DNA from: Scolanthus callimorphus
Taxonomy: Eukaryota > Cnidaria > Anthozoa > Actiniaria > Edwardsiidae
Length of the DNA stretch: 64,000 bases
Reading direction: 5' to 3'
Assembly: GCA_033964015.1 (NCBI GenBank)
Contig: JAWWUD010000105.1
Location: 124,001 to 188,000 of the forward strand
In this document: positions 11,262-22,259 of the stretch, in pieces
How the letters are laid out: the number at the start of each line of letters is the position of its first letter
Position numbering within the stretch: position 1 is the first letter of the stretch
Notes under the pieces: generated by a model
What the model was told of the DNA's origin: nothing
The model's database searches: none
What the model saw: only the letters and a program-made list of their open reading frames with translations
Made by a program: the position numbers and the translations under genes

Positions 11262-11476
11262 GATTAAGTGAAGTATTATTATTGCTTAACCTTTGATTAC
11301 TGGTTCTCTTTTATTTTATTTTATTTTTTATTTACTATTATTTTAATATTTTTACTGTACGTTTTTATATTTTAAATATCTTGCAATAACTTGTATTTTT
11401 CATAGCAATTGTAATCTAGGCCATGTTATCACCAATTGTAAATATATTATAAGTTATTCCATTTTAAACTATTGTT
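11262..11476 (+). other. AT-rich tract, probable LINE 3' untranslated region
   Basis: T- and A-rich sequence with TTTTATTTTATTTTATT and no coding potential. Its position suggests it continues the LINE interrupted at 10350. That link is inference. Confidence 0.35.
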
Positions 11477-11477
11477 A

Positions 11478-12199
11478 ATATATAGATTTAGCCACTTGCT
11501 AAAAGCGGAGCTCCTGGTTACATATTTTTCTGTGTTAATGAGACGTGTTAATGCCATTGTACATAGATAGCCTGCCACCGTCATACCACGTGACTAAGCA
11601 CTTGCACTCCCCTTGCCACTTAGATAATTACCCCCAAGTTTGGTTGTCTGAGGCTCATCCCATCCAAAGATACCATTTTTTCTCGTTTTATGACGTCATC
11701 GATGACGATGACACAAGTTTGGTTGTCTTAGGTTCATCCCTTCCCGAGATATATTGTTTTTATCTTATGATGACGTCATTGATGACGTAAACCACGTGAC
11801 CATGCAGTTGCACCCTCCTTGTCACTAAGACAACTTCACCCAAGTTTGGTTGTCTGAGCTTCATCCCTTCCTGAGACATATTGTTTTTTTCCTATGATGA
11901 CGTCATTGATGACGTCATACCACGTGACCATGCAGTTGCCCCCCCCCCCCCCCCTGTCACTAAGACAACTTCACCCCAAGTTGGGTTGTCTGAGGTTCAT
12001 CCCTTCCCGAGATATAATTAATAAACGGAGTAGGGTCTTGGTTTACCTGCGGTGGGTCAGGCACGCACGCACGGACGCGCCCGCGATACCAGTATGGGAA
12101 TACCGCTGAACCATGAAAAATGAACTCGATCGTATACCTGAGTTCTACTTTGAGCTATTGTATTCTTCCTGCGATACCTATGGTGCTCCGCTCTGCGCG
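11478..12199 (+). mobile_element. Helentron-like element lacking its 3' terminus
   Basis: The 5' end is ATATAGATTTAGCCACTTGC followed by AGCGGAGCTCC. The internal CRE units near 11690, 11772 and 11897 have diverged. The 3' part reaches GGTGCTCCGCTCTGCG at about 12197 and then stops. An opposite-orientation copy begins at that point, making a head-to-head inverted pair. Confidence 0.7.
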
Positions 12200-13309
12200 A
12201 CTGGATGATCACGTGTCATGACGTCATCGATGACGTCTTCATAGGAGAAAAAAGTATATCTCGGGAAGGGATGAACCTCAGACAACCAAACTTGGGTGAA
12301 GTTGTCTCAGTGGCAAGGGGGTTGCAACACAGTAGTCACGTGGTATGATGTCATCGATGACGTCATCATGGGAGAAAAAGAGTATATCTCGGGAAGGGAT
12401 AAACCTCAGACAACCAAACTTGGGTGAAGTTGTCTAAGTGGCAAGGGGGTTGCAACACAGTAGTCACGTGGTATGACGTCATCGATGACGTCATCATAGG
12501 AGAAAAATAGTATATCTCGCGAAGGGATGAACCTTAGACAACCAAACTTGGGTGAAGTTGTCTAAGTGGCAAGGGGGTTGCAACACAATAGTCACGTGGT
12601 ATGACGTCATCGATGACGTCATCATGGGAAAAAAGAGTATATTTCGGGAAGGGATGAACCTCAGACAACCAAACTTGGGTGAAGTTGTCTTAGTAGCAAG
12701 GGGGTTGTAACACCGAAGTTACGTGGTATGACGTGTCGATGACGTCATCATAGGAGAAAAAGAGTATATCTCGGGAAGGGATGGACCTCAGACAACGAAA
12801 CTTGGGTGAAGTTGTCTTAAAGTGGAAAGGGGGTGCAACTGCCGTGGTCACGTGGTATGATGACATCGATGACGTCATCATAGGAGAAAAGAGTATATCT
12901 CGGGAAGGAATAAACCTCAGACAACCAAACTTGGGTGAAGTTGTCTTAGTGGCAAGGGGGTTGCAACAACGAAGTCACGTGGTATGACGTCATCGATGAC
13001 GTCATCGTAGGAGAAAAAGAATAAATCTCAGGAAGGGATGAGCTTCAGACAACCAAACTTGGGTGAAGTTGTCTAAGTGACAAGGGGATGCAACTGCCGT
13101 GGTCACGTGATATGACATCATCGATGACGTCATCAAACGAGAAAGGTATAGATCTTTGAACCTCAGACAACCAAACTTTAGTCAAATGGTCACGTAGTAT
13201 AACGGTGCAAGTCTATATATGTACAATGGCAACCTTTTTCTCTAACTGACACAGACAAATGTGTAACCGCGGGGAGCTCCGCTTTTAGCCCGTGGCTAAA
13301 TCTATATAT
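12200..13309 (-). mobile_element. Helentron-like element, inverted, lacking its 3' terminus
   Basis: Read on the - strand, the 5' terminus is at 13309 (ATATATAGATTTAGCCACGG then AGCGGAGCTCC). At least eight tandem units of about 127 bp follow, with near-perfect CRE palindromes near 12480, 12605, 12990 and other positions. The array runs directly into the preceding + strand copy at about 12200. With 11478-12199 it forms a 1.8-kb inverted structure. Confidence 0.7.
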
Positions 13310-13805
13310 TACTCAAGTAAAATTACAATTTGGTATTTCATTGATGTTTATATCTATATATTAATACCGTAAGAGAAATCGTGTCCGCACTCACTCCGCT
13401 TAGCCCTGAAGCTGTGCCGCCAAAAGAAGTTCACAGACCTGAAGGGAAGGTGGAAATCTCGACCGTGGGCGTGTTTTTGTTGAGCAAAGTTCTAATTCAA
13501 GCAATTTCTTAAGCAAGGGACAAAGCCGCCATCGCCGCCATTTTGAAATCTCCCACAGAAACTAAAAATGAACTCAGTTCGCGCAGCCGAAAGCACCAAA
13601 GACATTGAAACCTAAATGGTTCTCTTACAGATTACATACAGGAATGTGCAGGGATAATTCTAACTTGAAAGATTTGAGCTGAGAAAAATTTTCATTCAAA
13701 GTTTCAACAAACGTACACACTACCTTGCTTCCCTCGGAGCACGCGCTTAGTCATGCTAAGTCGAAATGACACATTTACAAAACAAAGTCCGTGAAAGTCA
13801 TGAAT
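13310..13805. other. Non-coding sequence with a diverged dispersed repeat
   Basis: The stretch near 13450-13530 (GGAAATCTCGACCGTGGGCG followed by TGTTTTTGTT and AAGCAAGGGACAAAGCCG) resembles 14965-15020. This marks a second copy of a repeat that also relates to the array at 39-40 kb. No gene seen. Confidence 0.45.
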
Positions 13806-14890
13806 AATATATAGATTTACCCACTGGCTAAAAGCGGAGCTCGTGGTTATAAAATGTTCTATGTGAATGTGTACATGGTTTATATGGTTGCTTTAGAGTC
13901 GTCCCTTCACGAGATATTAATTTTTCCAAGCATAGATGACGTCATCGATGACGTTATATCACGTGACCACTTCATTTCGCTTATCTGGTGGCCTAGACTA
14001 CACTACCCAAGTTTGGTTCTTTTAGAGTCTTCCCTTCACGAGATATTAATTTTTCAAGCATAGATGACGTCATCGATGACGTCATATCACGTGACCACTT
14101 CATTTCGCTCATCTGGTGGTCTAGACTACACTACCCAAGTTTGGTTGTCTTAGAGTCTTCCCTTCACGAGATATTCATTTTCAAGCATAGATGACGTCAT
14201 CGATGACGTCATATCACGTGACCACTTCATTTCGTTCATCTGGTGGCCTAGACAACACTACCCAAGTTTGGTTCTTTTAGAGTCTTCCCTTCACGAGATA
14301 TTAATTTTTCAAGCATAGATGACGTCATCGATGACGTCATATCACGTGACCACTTCATTTCGCTCATCTGGTGGTCTAGACTACACTACCCAAGTTTGGT
14401 TGTTTTAGAGTCTTCCCTTCACGTGATATTCATTTTTCAATCACTGATGACGTCATCGATGACGTCACATCACGTGTCCGGGTTACATCACCCCCCTTGT
14501 GGCATAAACAAAATATCCTAAGTATGGTTGTCTTAACGTGTTCCCTTGAGGAGATATAATTTTTTCTTTGCATACCACAGGGTTCCCATGTGTACACGGA
14601 CGACGGACGGACGGACGGCGTACGCTATAGGTTTAATACCAGAAAACTAAAGAAAAAATCATATCTCCCGAAGGGTAGCTTCTATAGAAGCCAAACTTGG
14701 ACAAACTTTCAAAGACCATAAGAGGAACTTTATACCAAAGTCACGTGCCCTTACGTCATCAATGACGTCATCAAAAGATCCATAATGCCCGTGACGTTCA
14801 AAAATCAACTCGATAGTATACTATACGTTTTTCTCTTAGGTATGGTGCTCCGCTAGCGCGGGCCTTCGGCCCGCGCTGGAGCTCCGCTAA
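13806..14890 (+). mobile_element. Helentron-like element, full-length subfamily I copy
   Basis: The 5' end is ATATAGATTTACCCACTGGC followed by AGCGGAGCTC. Five tandem units of about 127 bp have CRE palindromes near 13938, 14066, 14190, 14318 and 14447, each followed by CACGTG. A CGGACGG microsatellite lies near 14597-14620. The 3' end is GGTGCTCCGCT, then a 9-bp-stem hairpin with loop TTC, and GGAGCTCCGCTAA at 14890. It matches copy 1 (1226-2504) closely through the 3' third. Confidence 0.8.
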
Positions 14891-14929
14891 TATTCTCTAA
14901 GTATAAATCCTGACGTCTCTATCGCAAAA

Positions 14930-15350
14930 CGAAGGACACAATACCGAAGAGAAAGAGGAAATCCCTCCAGTGGGCGTGTTTTTGTTTTCAATCTATTTTT
15001 TAAGCGAGGGATAAAGCCGAAAAAATATAAATAAGATAAACTATAAAAAATTCTTATTCCTTAGAACATTTTTACTTGACCTGTTTCTCCTCTCCCCTCA
15101 CTGAGATATGGTAAACATACAAACAATTCCGAAGTCAAATTGCGCTTTCGATTTTCACGGGTTCTTTGACCGATTTGAGAGACGAACACGCGTGATGTTG
15201 TCGCACCAAAATCAGGGAGACCAGTGCAAAAAAATCCTTTTGGGCTCACTTCATTTATTTCGGCATGGTGGGACGGGGTACTCATGCTGATGGGAGGTTA
15301 TTAGTAATGTAAATCCAGCAGTTTATGGAAGGTGGAAATCATGAACCCCT
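14930..15350. repeat. Diverged single copy of the 39-40 kb repeat unit
   Basis: Sequence from about 15060 (ATTTTTACTTGACCTGTTTC, a GGGTTCTTTGA segment, CGCACCAAAAT, TTTATTTCGGCATGG, GGGAGGTTATTAG) follows the same order as the 340-345-bp units at 39036-40063. It represents an older copy. Two overlapping 60-75-codon frames here have no recognisable motif. Confidence 0.6.
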
Positions 15351-15487
15351 TCCCACATCCATATGGCCATTGTGATTTTTTTTTCGTTTTTTTTTTTAAA
15401 CAGAGAACACTTTAAGTAAAATAAATTTCCCCCTTACACGTGAATTTTTCACGGGCATCAGCTAGTAATAAACAAAACATGACATGA

Positions 15488-15622
15488 CCGCTTGGAGATA
15501 CGAATTGTATCTTCTCGTGTTAAACAATTATCTCCACTAAAATAAATTTTTAACACTCGAAGATAAAATTCGTAAATTTTCAACACTCGAAGATAAAATT
15601 TGTATCTCCGCGCGGCCATGAT
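15488..15622. mobile_element. Small MITE, same family as 45000-45191
   Basis: The left arm CGCTTGGAGATACGAATTGT continues ATCTTCTCGTGTT. The right arm, inverted, reads CGCGCGGAGATACAAATTTT then ATCTTCGAGTGTT. An inner AACACTCGAAGATAAAATT segment is duplicated. The pattern matches the MITE at 45.0 kb. Confidence 0.55.
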
Positions 15623-15639
15623 ATCCTCTATGTATTTGT

Positions 15640-16005
15640 CTAAACGTATACGAAGTTTGGAGAAAATTCGCCAAGCTGATTATACACTTTTTTTACTTTT
15701 GAAATTCAAAAGTTTCTAATTATGACGAACTTTATTGGTTCGACTCAATAAGAGCGACTGAAGTTCGACGTTTGGCGTAGGCCTTACCGTTATCTAAGGT
15801 TGCATTTTATTCTGTTCTAGAGTGTTAGATTTGATAGAGATCTTCATCAAGAAGCAACCTCGGAACCCATTAGTGCTGGTAAGTAGAGGCCGAATTGTAT
15901 CTAGTGGAATGAATTTTCGGTAGTCTACGAATGCCATTTGTTTATTTCAAATCACAGAACGATTTAGTCTTTTAATTGTAAATGGTTTTAGATAAGCATT
16001 AATTA
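15640..16005. other. Unrecognised sequence
   Basis: No gene, repeat end or RNA motif recognised. Confidence 0.35.
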
Positions 16006-17740
16006 TATACATACTGAGACATACGCACGGTTTAGCTATATCGTAAATTTTCGTTCGGAAATGGCTTCCACTGAGCCAATCAGCAGTCGCGAACGGCATT
16101 TTTCGCGTGTGACCAAAATTATACGTCAAATCAAGAGAATCTTTTCCTTGTGTTTTGGCGGGAGTTCGCTCACTTTCCAAAAAAATCATCGACCGTCTCA
16201 AAATCAGTCGCAGTTTCTGATTTCACAAATCTTACAACAATGGAAGAAAGTCGACTTGTCAGTCACTCTATACTAATTCTTGGGTTTCAATCACGTGACT
16301 TTTGCGCGTAATTTTGCTTCCGGTCTGAATCAACTGGAGGTCAAGATGAAGAAGTTTTCTGAAGTTCACGAGCAAAACTTCAAATTTACTAGCTACATTT
16401 TCTAGAAAATCACAACTATAAATAAACCTGATTCGTATTTAAACTAAATCCTAGTGTAAATACAAATTTGTAGCGATTGGATGGTCGGGTTTTGTTTTTT
16501 TAGCCTGTTTTAACTGTGGTAAATGAGTAAAACTTAACAAACTGGCTGATATTTTAGGCAGCGTTTTTTCAAATGCTTGATGTTTTCACTCATTTGGCGC
16601 GAAAAATAATAATTGTAATGAAAAATAGATATGTAATAGGGTTGAGAAACATTTATATGCTCCTGTTTCTGGACGAAAGACCTGAGAAGCAGAAGTTTTT
16701 GAAGACGGTAAGCTAAGTAATTACTTGATTGCTGTTTTTTTGTCAAATTGAAATGAACTCAGAAAATCGACCCGGCTCTTTTGCATACAGTTTTCCCCTA
16801 CTGCAAAACAACTTTCCACATAAATAAGATTCAATTCTCAATAAGCTATTACATGTAGGTGTCAAATTTCTGTAGTTTCTAAAGTATTTTTACAAAACGC
16901 CTAAATTTTGACTCTTTCAAAGTTGTGTTTCAGCCAGCTCAACGCAGCGACAAAACTCACTTCGACATGAAACAAAAACTTGACCAAATTTTAGCCAATG
17001 AAAAACAAATTGTATTCACACGACTGGGAAAAAGAATCGAAAGTCCATGTCAACCTAGAATAAATAGGTAAATCCCGGAGTAAATTCCGGACGTTTTGCT
17101 GGGTTTTCGGACTCCTTGGTAAATGTTTGACAAACTTTCATTTTTGCCTACCTGCTCGGATTGCTGAAGCGAACTTCATGTGATTTATCCGTGTATCAAA
17201 TGAGAAACCAATTCATCCATAGTCCTGGTGGTTTTGTGTAAATCCTTTATGATTCCCTAATTCATCCGTATAGCTACCAAACTCATTTAAACTTAATTTC
17301 AAATACATATCTTATCTTCATGAATCACTTTCACTTGGCGACAACAAGTTCTCGAGGCCACGGCGCTTTTCGGCTGCTTTTCTGGAGTCGTTTGGACCAT
17401 TTCGATTGTTTTCAGAGTTTGTATTCCTTGCTGTCTGTTTTGGGCAATCTAAAGACATCTGTTTATCTGTTTACCCAACTTGTAGAATCAGAAACAACGC
17501 GAGGAGATAACTTTTTCACAGTTTTCCATCTCGAAAAGCACTGCAGGCACGGACGTTTGACCTCCAGCTGAATTTTTAATGAGGCTCTAAAAAGCGGATG
17601 TGACGTCATATGAAACCCAAGAATTCTGTGGAAGACATCGTTGATTGCGCGAAACCAAAAACAAAAGAAAGAACTACTCATCAATTCAAACTGTTTGAAA
17701 TCTTTGATCATTCTAATGACGTTTTTCAACGAGCTCAAAG
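16006..17740 (+). repeat. Dispersed repeat (filled copy), homologous to 38290-38910
   Basis: 16006-16278 and 17622-17735 together match the reverse complement of 38290-38910, allowing for an insertion at each locus. Here the repeat is split by the element at 16279-17621. The second locus is continuous across the same point, so it is the empty site. The outer border is near GAGACATACGCACGG. Non-coding. Confidence 0.75.
16279..17621 (+). mobile_element. DNA transposon-like element with CTTGGGTTTCA ends and AATT duplication
   Basis: The left end is CTTGGGTTTCAATCACGTGA and the right end, inverted, is CTTGGGTTTCATATGACGTC. Flanking AATT is duplicated (16275-16278 and 17622-17625), and a related empty locus at about 38390 has a single AATT. 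Length is 1343 bp. A second copy (36002-37557) is present in the opposite orientation. The frames here are short and not recognised, so it looks non-autonomous. Confidence 0.8.
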
Positions 17741-18245
17741 CTAGAATATTTTATCTTCGGAAAGTGCAGCCCTTAATATTCCCATATATATCTTATGCAG
17801 TTACTGTGTGGGTTCTGCCAGCAAGTGTCAGTTAAATAAGGTTCTCCTGCTCCAAAAACGGGCCCTACGTTTTATGAGTTTTGCTAATAGGAATGAACAT
17901 GCGGTTCCACTCTTTGTTAAATCTGATATTTTACCTGTCAATTTTCTTTATTTTGAATCCGTGTGCTGCCTTATGCATGACATTCGAAACAAAACTGCTC
18001 CCCCAACATAGTAGAACTGTTCACTGATACCAAAAATATGCACTCTTACGGTACCCGATCAACAACATCTCATGACTTTTATATTAAAAAATCAAGATTA
18101 GATGCACAACACAAAGGCTTTTCAAGAATTGGTGCAATGGTGTGGAACGACTTACCGTGACCTTACGAGAGCTTCCAAAAAGTGTTTTAAATAAATCTGC
18201 ATTCTACCCTAATCTATATTATATACAGGTACGATGACTACATTG
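17741..18245 (+). pseudogene. LINE C-terminal remnant
   Basis: The + strand encodes, with breaks, YISYAVTVW, then KVLLLQKRALRFMSFANRNE, then HAVPLFVKSDILPVNFLYFE, then HSYGTRSTTSHDFYIKKSRL, and finally FSRIGAMVWNDLP. This is the post-RT C-terminal region typical of CR1/RTE-type retrotransposons in invertebrates. The 5' three quarters are absent. A frameshift falls near 17815-17825, and stops or frameshifts near 18009 and 18160 show it is dead. Confidence 0.8.
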
Positions 18246-18249
18246 TTAT

Positions 18250-18725
18250 CTCTCAAATCAGGCATGCGCTAAAAAATCACAGGCCTTGACTTTTTTCTTT
18301 CTTTCTCTTTACCAACCATAAAAGTGATGCCGATAAAACTATGCTTTCCTTTTCCTTTTTTTCTGGTTTAAAAAAAAATCATCGTCTATAAGCTCTTCTT
18401 AACTTCTTCTTCTTCAATCTTAATATAATTTGAGCAAAAACCGTGTTACAAAATATATGTATTAAAAACCCTGATAAGGCTGGTCCGCCTCCATTAGTTA
18501 GTCTATTTGCAGATCAGCCACTCCTGTAAATAATATTTAAAAGTCAGAATAAAAAAGTCTGAAGTCTGCAGGGACTGTCACTTAGGAAAGTGGGAAAATT
18601 TTGCGATGTATCAAAGTCAACAGTCTTAAAAATCAGTTAAAAATCCAGTTGTTTGTCAAAAAAGAGAACTACCCTTGATGTTAACATTCGGCTGCCATTC
18701 ACAAAAATTCTCGTCACATGACATG
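18250..18725. other. LINE 3' flank and unrecognised sequence
   Basis: T-rich sequence follows the LINE stop region. It probably includes the LINE's 3' untranslated part to about 18560. No further gene seen. Confidence 0.35.
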
Positions 18726-18727
18726 TA

Positions 18728-18955
18728 ATAGGCCATTTGCACTAAGTGGGTCACGTGACCCCAACTACCTCTTAACGAGATGTTTTGTCAAAATCAATTC
18801 CAGAAAGACAAAGAACCAATTGATATTAGTCAGAAACTCAAGTTTCAGGTTAAAATCTCTAACCTGGAGCAAATGGCAGCGAGTTGAATTTTCAAGATTT
18901 TATTCAGAATGTATGGGATTTGGGTCACGTGACCCAGTTAGTGCAAATGGCCTAT
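18728..18955. mobile_element. Tc1/mariner-type MITE, 228 bp, TA flanks
   Basis: Terminal inverted repeats of about 33 bp begin ATAGGCCATTTGCACTAA and contain GGGTCACGTGACCC (an E-box palindrome). The element is flanked by TA on each side (18726-18727 and 18956-18957). The interior is non-coding. The TA duplication suggests mobilisation by a Tc1/mariner-like transposase; that is inference. Confidence 0.7.
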
Positions 18956-19130
18956 TATGCGTACAATTCACAATGACGGTGAGCCATTACAAATATATTG
19001 CAATTTTATAGCTTGATTAACTAAATTCCTAATTCTAACTCTATTCTATAGTAGACACAAATTTTCCCGAAAAGTTTATCCTCTTTCTTTGCAACTAGAA
19101 TTTTGGATAACGCGTATAAGATCACTTTTT

Positions 19131-19202
19131 CGTGGCGCACCGTCAGTCTAAAAATAGAAAAACGTCTACTCGTTTTTTTTTTAAAGAACCGACGGTGCGC
19201 CA
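19131..19202. repeat. 72-bp inverted repeat
   Basis: GTGGCGCACCGTC near 19132 pairs with GACGGTGCGCCA ending at 19202, with a T-rich centre. A related half-site, GGTGCACCGTC, occurs near 19347. It is probably a very short MITE or hairpin. Confidence 0.5.
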
Positions 19203-19209
19203 TGAAAAG

Positions 19210-19905
19210 TCGAAAAACCAGCGTTAAACTATAATTTTATGAAGCTTTGAATAGCGTAGAGCCTTCGATAATTTTTACTTTATAAGGCTGTGAGATTCAT
19301 AACTGAATATATTTGCAGGAAAATAAATAACTGTATTCTGAAGAATGGTGCACCGTCAAATTCAATTACAAGGCATGTAAAAGTACAGAACGCATTAGCA
19401 TAAACAACTTTACTGACAACTCTATGTTTGTTTGTTTGTTATTTAACTCTAAAATGAAAACTTTGTAGCTAAATATTGATGTAATGTTTCAAGCTTTCTG
19501 GTCGTGTTTAAGAGGATCGTCTAGGAAAGGAGAATGAGTTCTGCGAAGTCTCGAAACTACAACTAGTTACAAAATTCTACTTTCTGTCTCCCCTCGGAAA
19601 CCATTTAGCAGCAAACGCCTGTCAACCAAAACACAGGTAACGCTCAATACCCTCACGACACAATAAAGTAAGTTTCAATTTGTTCGCCGTTTTTAGCATC
19701 TTCTGAGTATATATTGTCATTGACATTGTTTAGAAAAAGGCGTCAGAAAAAGTTACATATATTTCGACTCTTTTCATTGTTTTTCCCGTGTTACTTACAG
19801 CTACTAAAATAAGTAATCACACCAACAAGTTTACACACAATAACTATGCGCTGCTACAAAAATATAAATCCGTTAACTTTGCGCTTCACCGTTGGTTGCC
19901 CCCTT
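19210..19905. other. Unrecognised sequence
   Basis: No gene or known repeat seen beyond a TTTG simple tract near 19427-19440. Confidence 0.35.
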
Positions 19906-19909
19906 TGCG

Positions 19910-20266
19910 TTACATCCCGTAGTATCGAATACAAATACAATCTGATAGCATAATAAAGTGTCCACTTTCACCGCCCCCTACTTTCAATGATGAGAGCACT
20001 GCGAGTACAAATTTAGCCCGTTTTGCGTCCGAATATTTGACTTCATTTTTCACAATATTAAGGAGGGGAGGAAAACCTCTGTCAGAAATGAAACTGAACA
20101 CTTTATTTTCTTCGGCAGATTGTAGCTTTTCAACAGCGTCAGTAACGTACTCCTCAAAAAGAGGGCTGCGAGCTTCCTTCAAATTATCTCGAGGGGGATC
20201 TTTGCCATAAGGTAGATCACTATGTTTGTAGCTCTCAACTCCAGAAGCGAATGTACGGCACTATGT
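19910..20266 (-). CDS. Unrecognised coding-like exon or gene fragment
   Basis: On the - strand one frame stays open for about 118 codons, from just after a stop near 20267 to a stop near 19910. The composition is protein-like. It runs through ASGVESYKHSDLPYGKD, RDNLKEARSPLFEEYVTDAV, EKLQSAEENKVFSFISDRG and FPPLLNIVKNEVKYSDAKRA to FVLAVLSSLKV. A possible acceptor (CACATAG) lies upstream. A weak donor (GGCG/GTGAAAG) follows LSSLKVGG. The FISDRGFPPLL...LAVLSSL part loosely recalls an armadillo-type helix pair. I do not recognise the protein. It may be an exon of an unknown host gene or of a transposon. Confidence 0.4.
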
Positions 20267-20381
20267 GCTCTCGCATTTGTCATGCATATCAATTGCATGT
20301 GGGACAATGTTTCCAATACTTGACTACAATGCCTTGGCACTTGTTTGTGCCAAGAAGTAACTACAACACCTGCTGAGGTAG

Positions 20382-20576
20382 TTAGAGCGGTTTTCATCCG
20401 ACTGTGAAACAAAAAATAATAGTCAGTGTTTAATAAAGTTTATTGTATTGTATTAATAGCCCCTACTAGTCATAATTAAAAAGGAGAATACGGTAAAAAA
20501 AAATAGCTTTTATAGTGTATAGCAGCGCGTATTTTGTACTTCTATTTCACAGTCGAATGAAAACCACTCTAATCAC
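20382..20576. mobile_element. MITE with TTAGAGCGGTTTTCAT ends
   Basis: The left arm TTAGAGCGGTTTTCATCCGA continues CTGTGAAA. The right arm, inverted, reads TTAGAGTGGTTTTCATTCGA then CTGTGAAA. It is about 195 bp and non-coding. Related ends occur at 24354-24627, 48350-48372 and 58645-58680. Confidence 0.7.
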
Positions 20577-20579
20577 TTA

Positions 20580-21750
20580 AGAGGATAAGCTAAGGTTAAA
20601 TTGTCTATTGCTTAAATATCGTTTTTGTTAACTGGCCTGACCATTCTGTGATGCCATATGGAATATTTTCTTTGATCTTTAAGATAGCCCGCGGGTAATT
20701 ATTTGTGTGACGACACATATTTTGCAAGGTCAGTTTTTGGCTCTCAACTTTGATCTGACCGCCGCAATATTTTGCATACCTACTGACCAATGCTTCTATT
20801 TTGTAATTAATAAAACGAAATTACGATTACAGTTACTAAACCGGCGCAAAATGCTTAGAAACAAAACCCTCGTTTTTGCTTTCGTCGTGATTTTTGAAAA
20901 ACCAGAGTTGAAAATGACTTGGTATTGCATACACGAAGTCCCTAACTATTCTGCTAACTATTCTGAAGCAAAGGGTACCCTCCATTGAGACCACACACTT
21001 CGAGGAATTCACAAGGCTCAAAATAAAATACAGAAATATATGTCCCATACATATTTAGCTAATGCGTATAGCTAAAGTCGTCGTACTAAAAATTTTGCTG
21101 CTGTCGTATGTTTTCTGTGAACTCTGCTGACATAAACAAAAAATTATAGGTTTATTAGAAAATACCAAAAACATTTTTCTTTATTCAAAATTACATAGTA
21201 AAATGATTCAAACAAAGTCGGTGAAGAGATACCAGACCATTAAAACTATATACATTAGGCCGGGAAAGCTGTACAGTCTATGTCATTCTTGACTATTTTG
21301 CATATTTACGAAATATAAGGTCGCAAAGTTGAACGTCGCATTTTTAAATTTGCTCCCGCAAAATTTATCATAAAAACTTTTTCAAGTAAAAAATAAAAAA
21401 ATTTCCTCACACGGTTTTTAGCGGACCTCCTTAGCGGCCGAGGGCCGCAGAGCGGAGCACCATACCTAAGAAAAAAGCGTCCAAATGATCGCAAATAGTG
21501 TACGATATAAAATCAACAGGGTACCCAATACCTTGATAACTTTTGAACTGAACAAAATTTTAAAAACGCAGACACGGTTTTTGAGAAACACCTTTAAGGA
21601 TTAAAACAACATGTTACTTGGGAGTCATGGTCCAGCAGTTCGACAGCGTTAGCTCGTGAAAATGGCACACCAAATATTTAATCAATGCTTTAAAAAGCGT
21701 TACAGGTATCAGTAAGTGATAGGTTGACATATTTTGATTAAACTAAGGGC
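20580..21750. other. Unrecognised sequence with one Helentron-end-like motif
   Basis: No gene recognised. Near 21420-21470 the - strand reads GGTATGGTGCTCCGCTCTGC followed by GGCCCTCGGCCGCTAAGGAG and GTCCGCTAA. This is a Helentron-like 3' terminus in reverse orientation, without internal units. Frames at 20707-20988 (+) and 20836-21048 (-) overlap and have no known motif. Confidence 0.5.
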
Positions 21751-21754
21751 GTGT

Positions 21755-22160
21755 ATGATTGTTTTTCAGAGGAGGAGCCGCGGAGGTTCTCAGTAACCTT
21801 AAGTTTATCAGGGAATACTCCCTCAGTGAGAGAGAGATTAATAATGTTTGCAAGTGGTGACCAAATTACATCAAATGTACCTTTTAGAATGTGCATCGGG
21901 ATATTATCATGTCCCATAGATTTTTGGGGTTTTAGAGAGTTACAAATAGTATTTAGCTCCGTGGCATCGTTAGGATTTTGAACTAGAGGAAATCACGGAA
22001 GGAGGATGTTGAAGATGGTATTTACTCGCCGTTAGTAACAAAATTACAGAATCGGTTTGCGATTTCTTGAGGATCGGTTAATGTTTCGCCATCGGAAATA
22101 AAAGAAGAGGGTAAAGATGATTTTTTTCTTGATTTGTTAAGGTTCTTAAATTCTAGGTTC
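21755..22160 (-). pseudogene. LINE reverse transcriptase N-terminal fragment
   Basis: Read on - from about 22150 the fragment encodes NLNKSRKKSSLPSSF, then DGETLTDPQEIANRFCNFV, then after breaks LKPKKSMGH-like residues (actual NPKNLWDMI...), a KGTFD-like segment and LSLREYSL. This is the linker just before the RT palm in CR1/L2-type LINEs. Frameshifts and a deletion show it is dead. It ends about 100 bp before the first host-gene exon, so it sits in an intron. Confidence 0.65.
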
Positions 22161-22259
22161 TTACTTACGGGTTTTTGCTGTATATTTTATCAATTGTAAA
22201 TCCATGCAATTCAGCTACTTATTAAAATATTTATTAAAATCAGCTTGTTTTCTGTTCAG

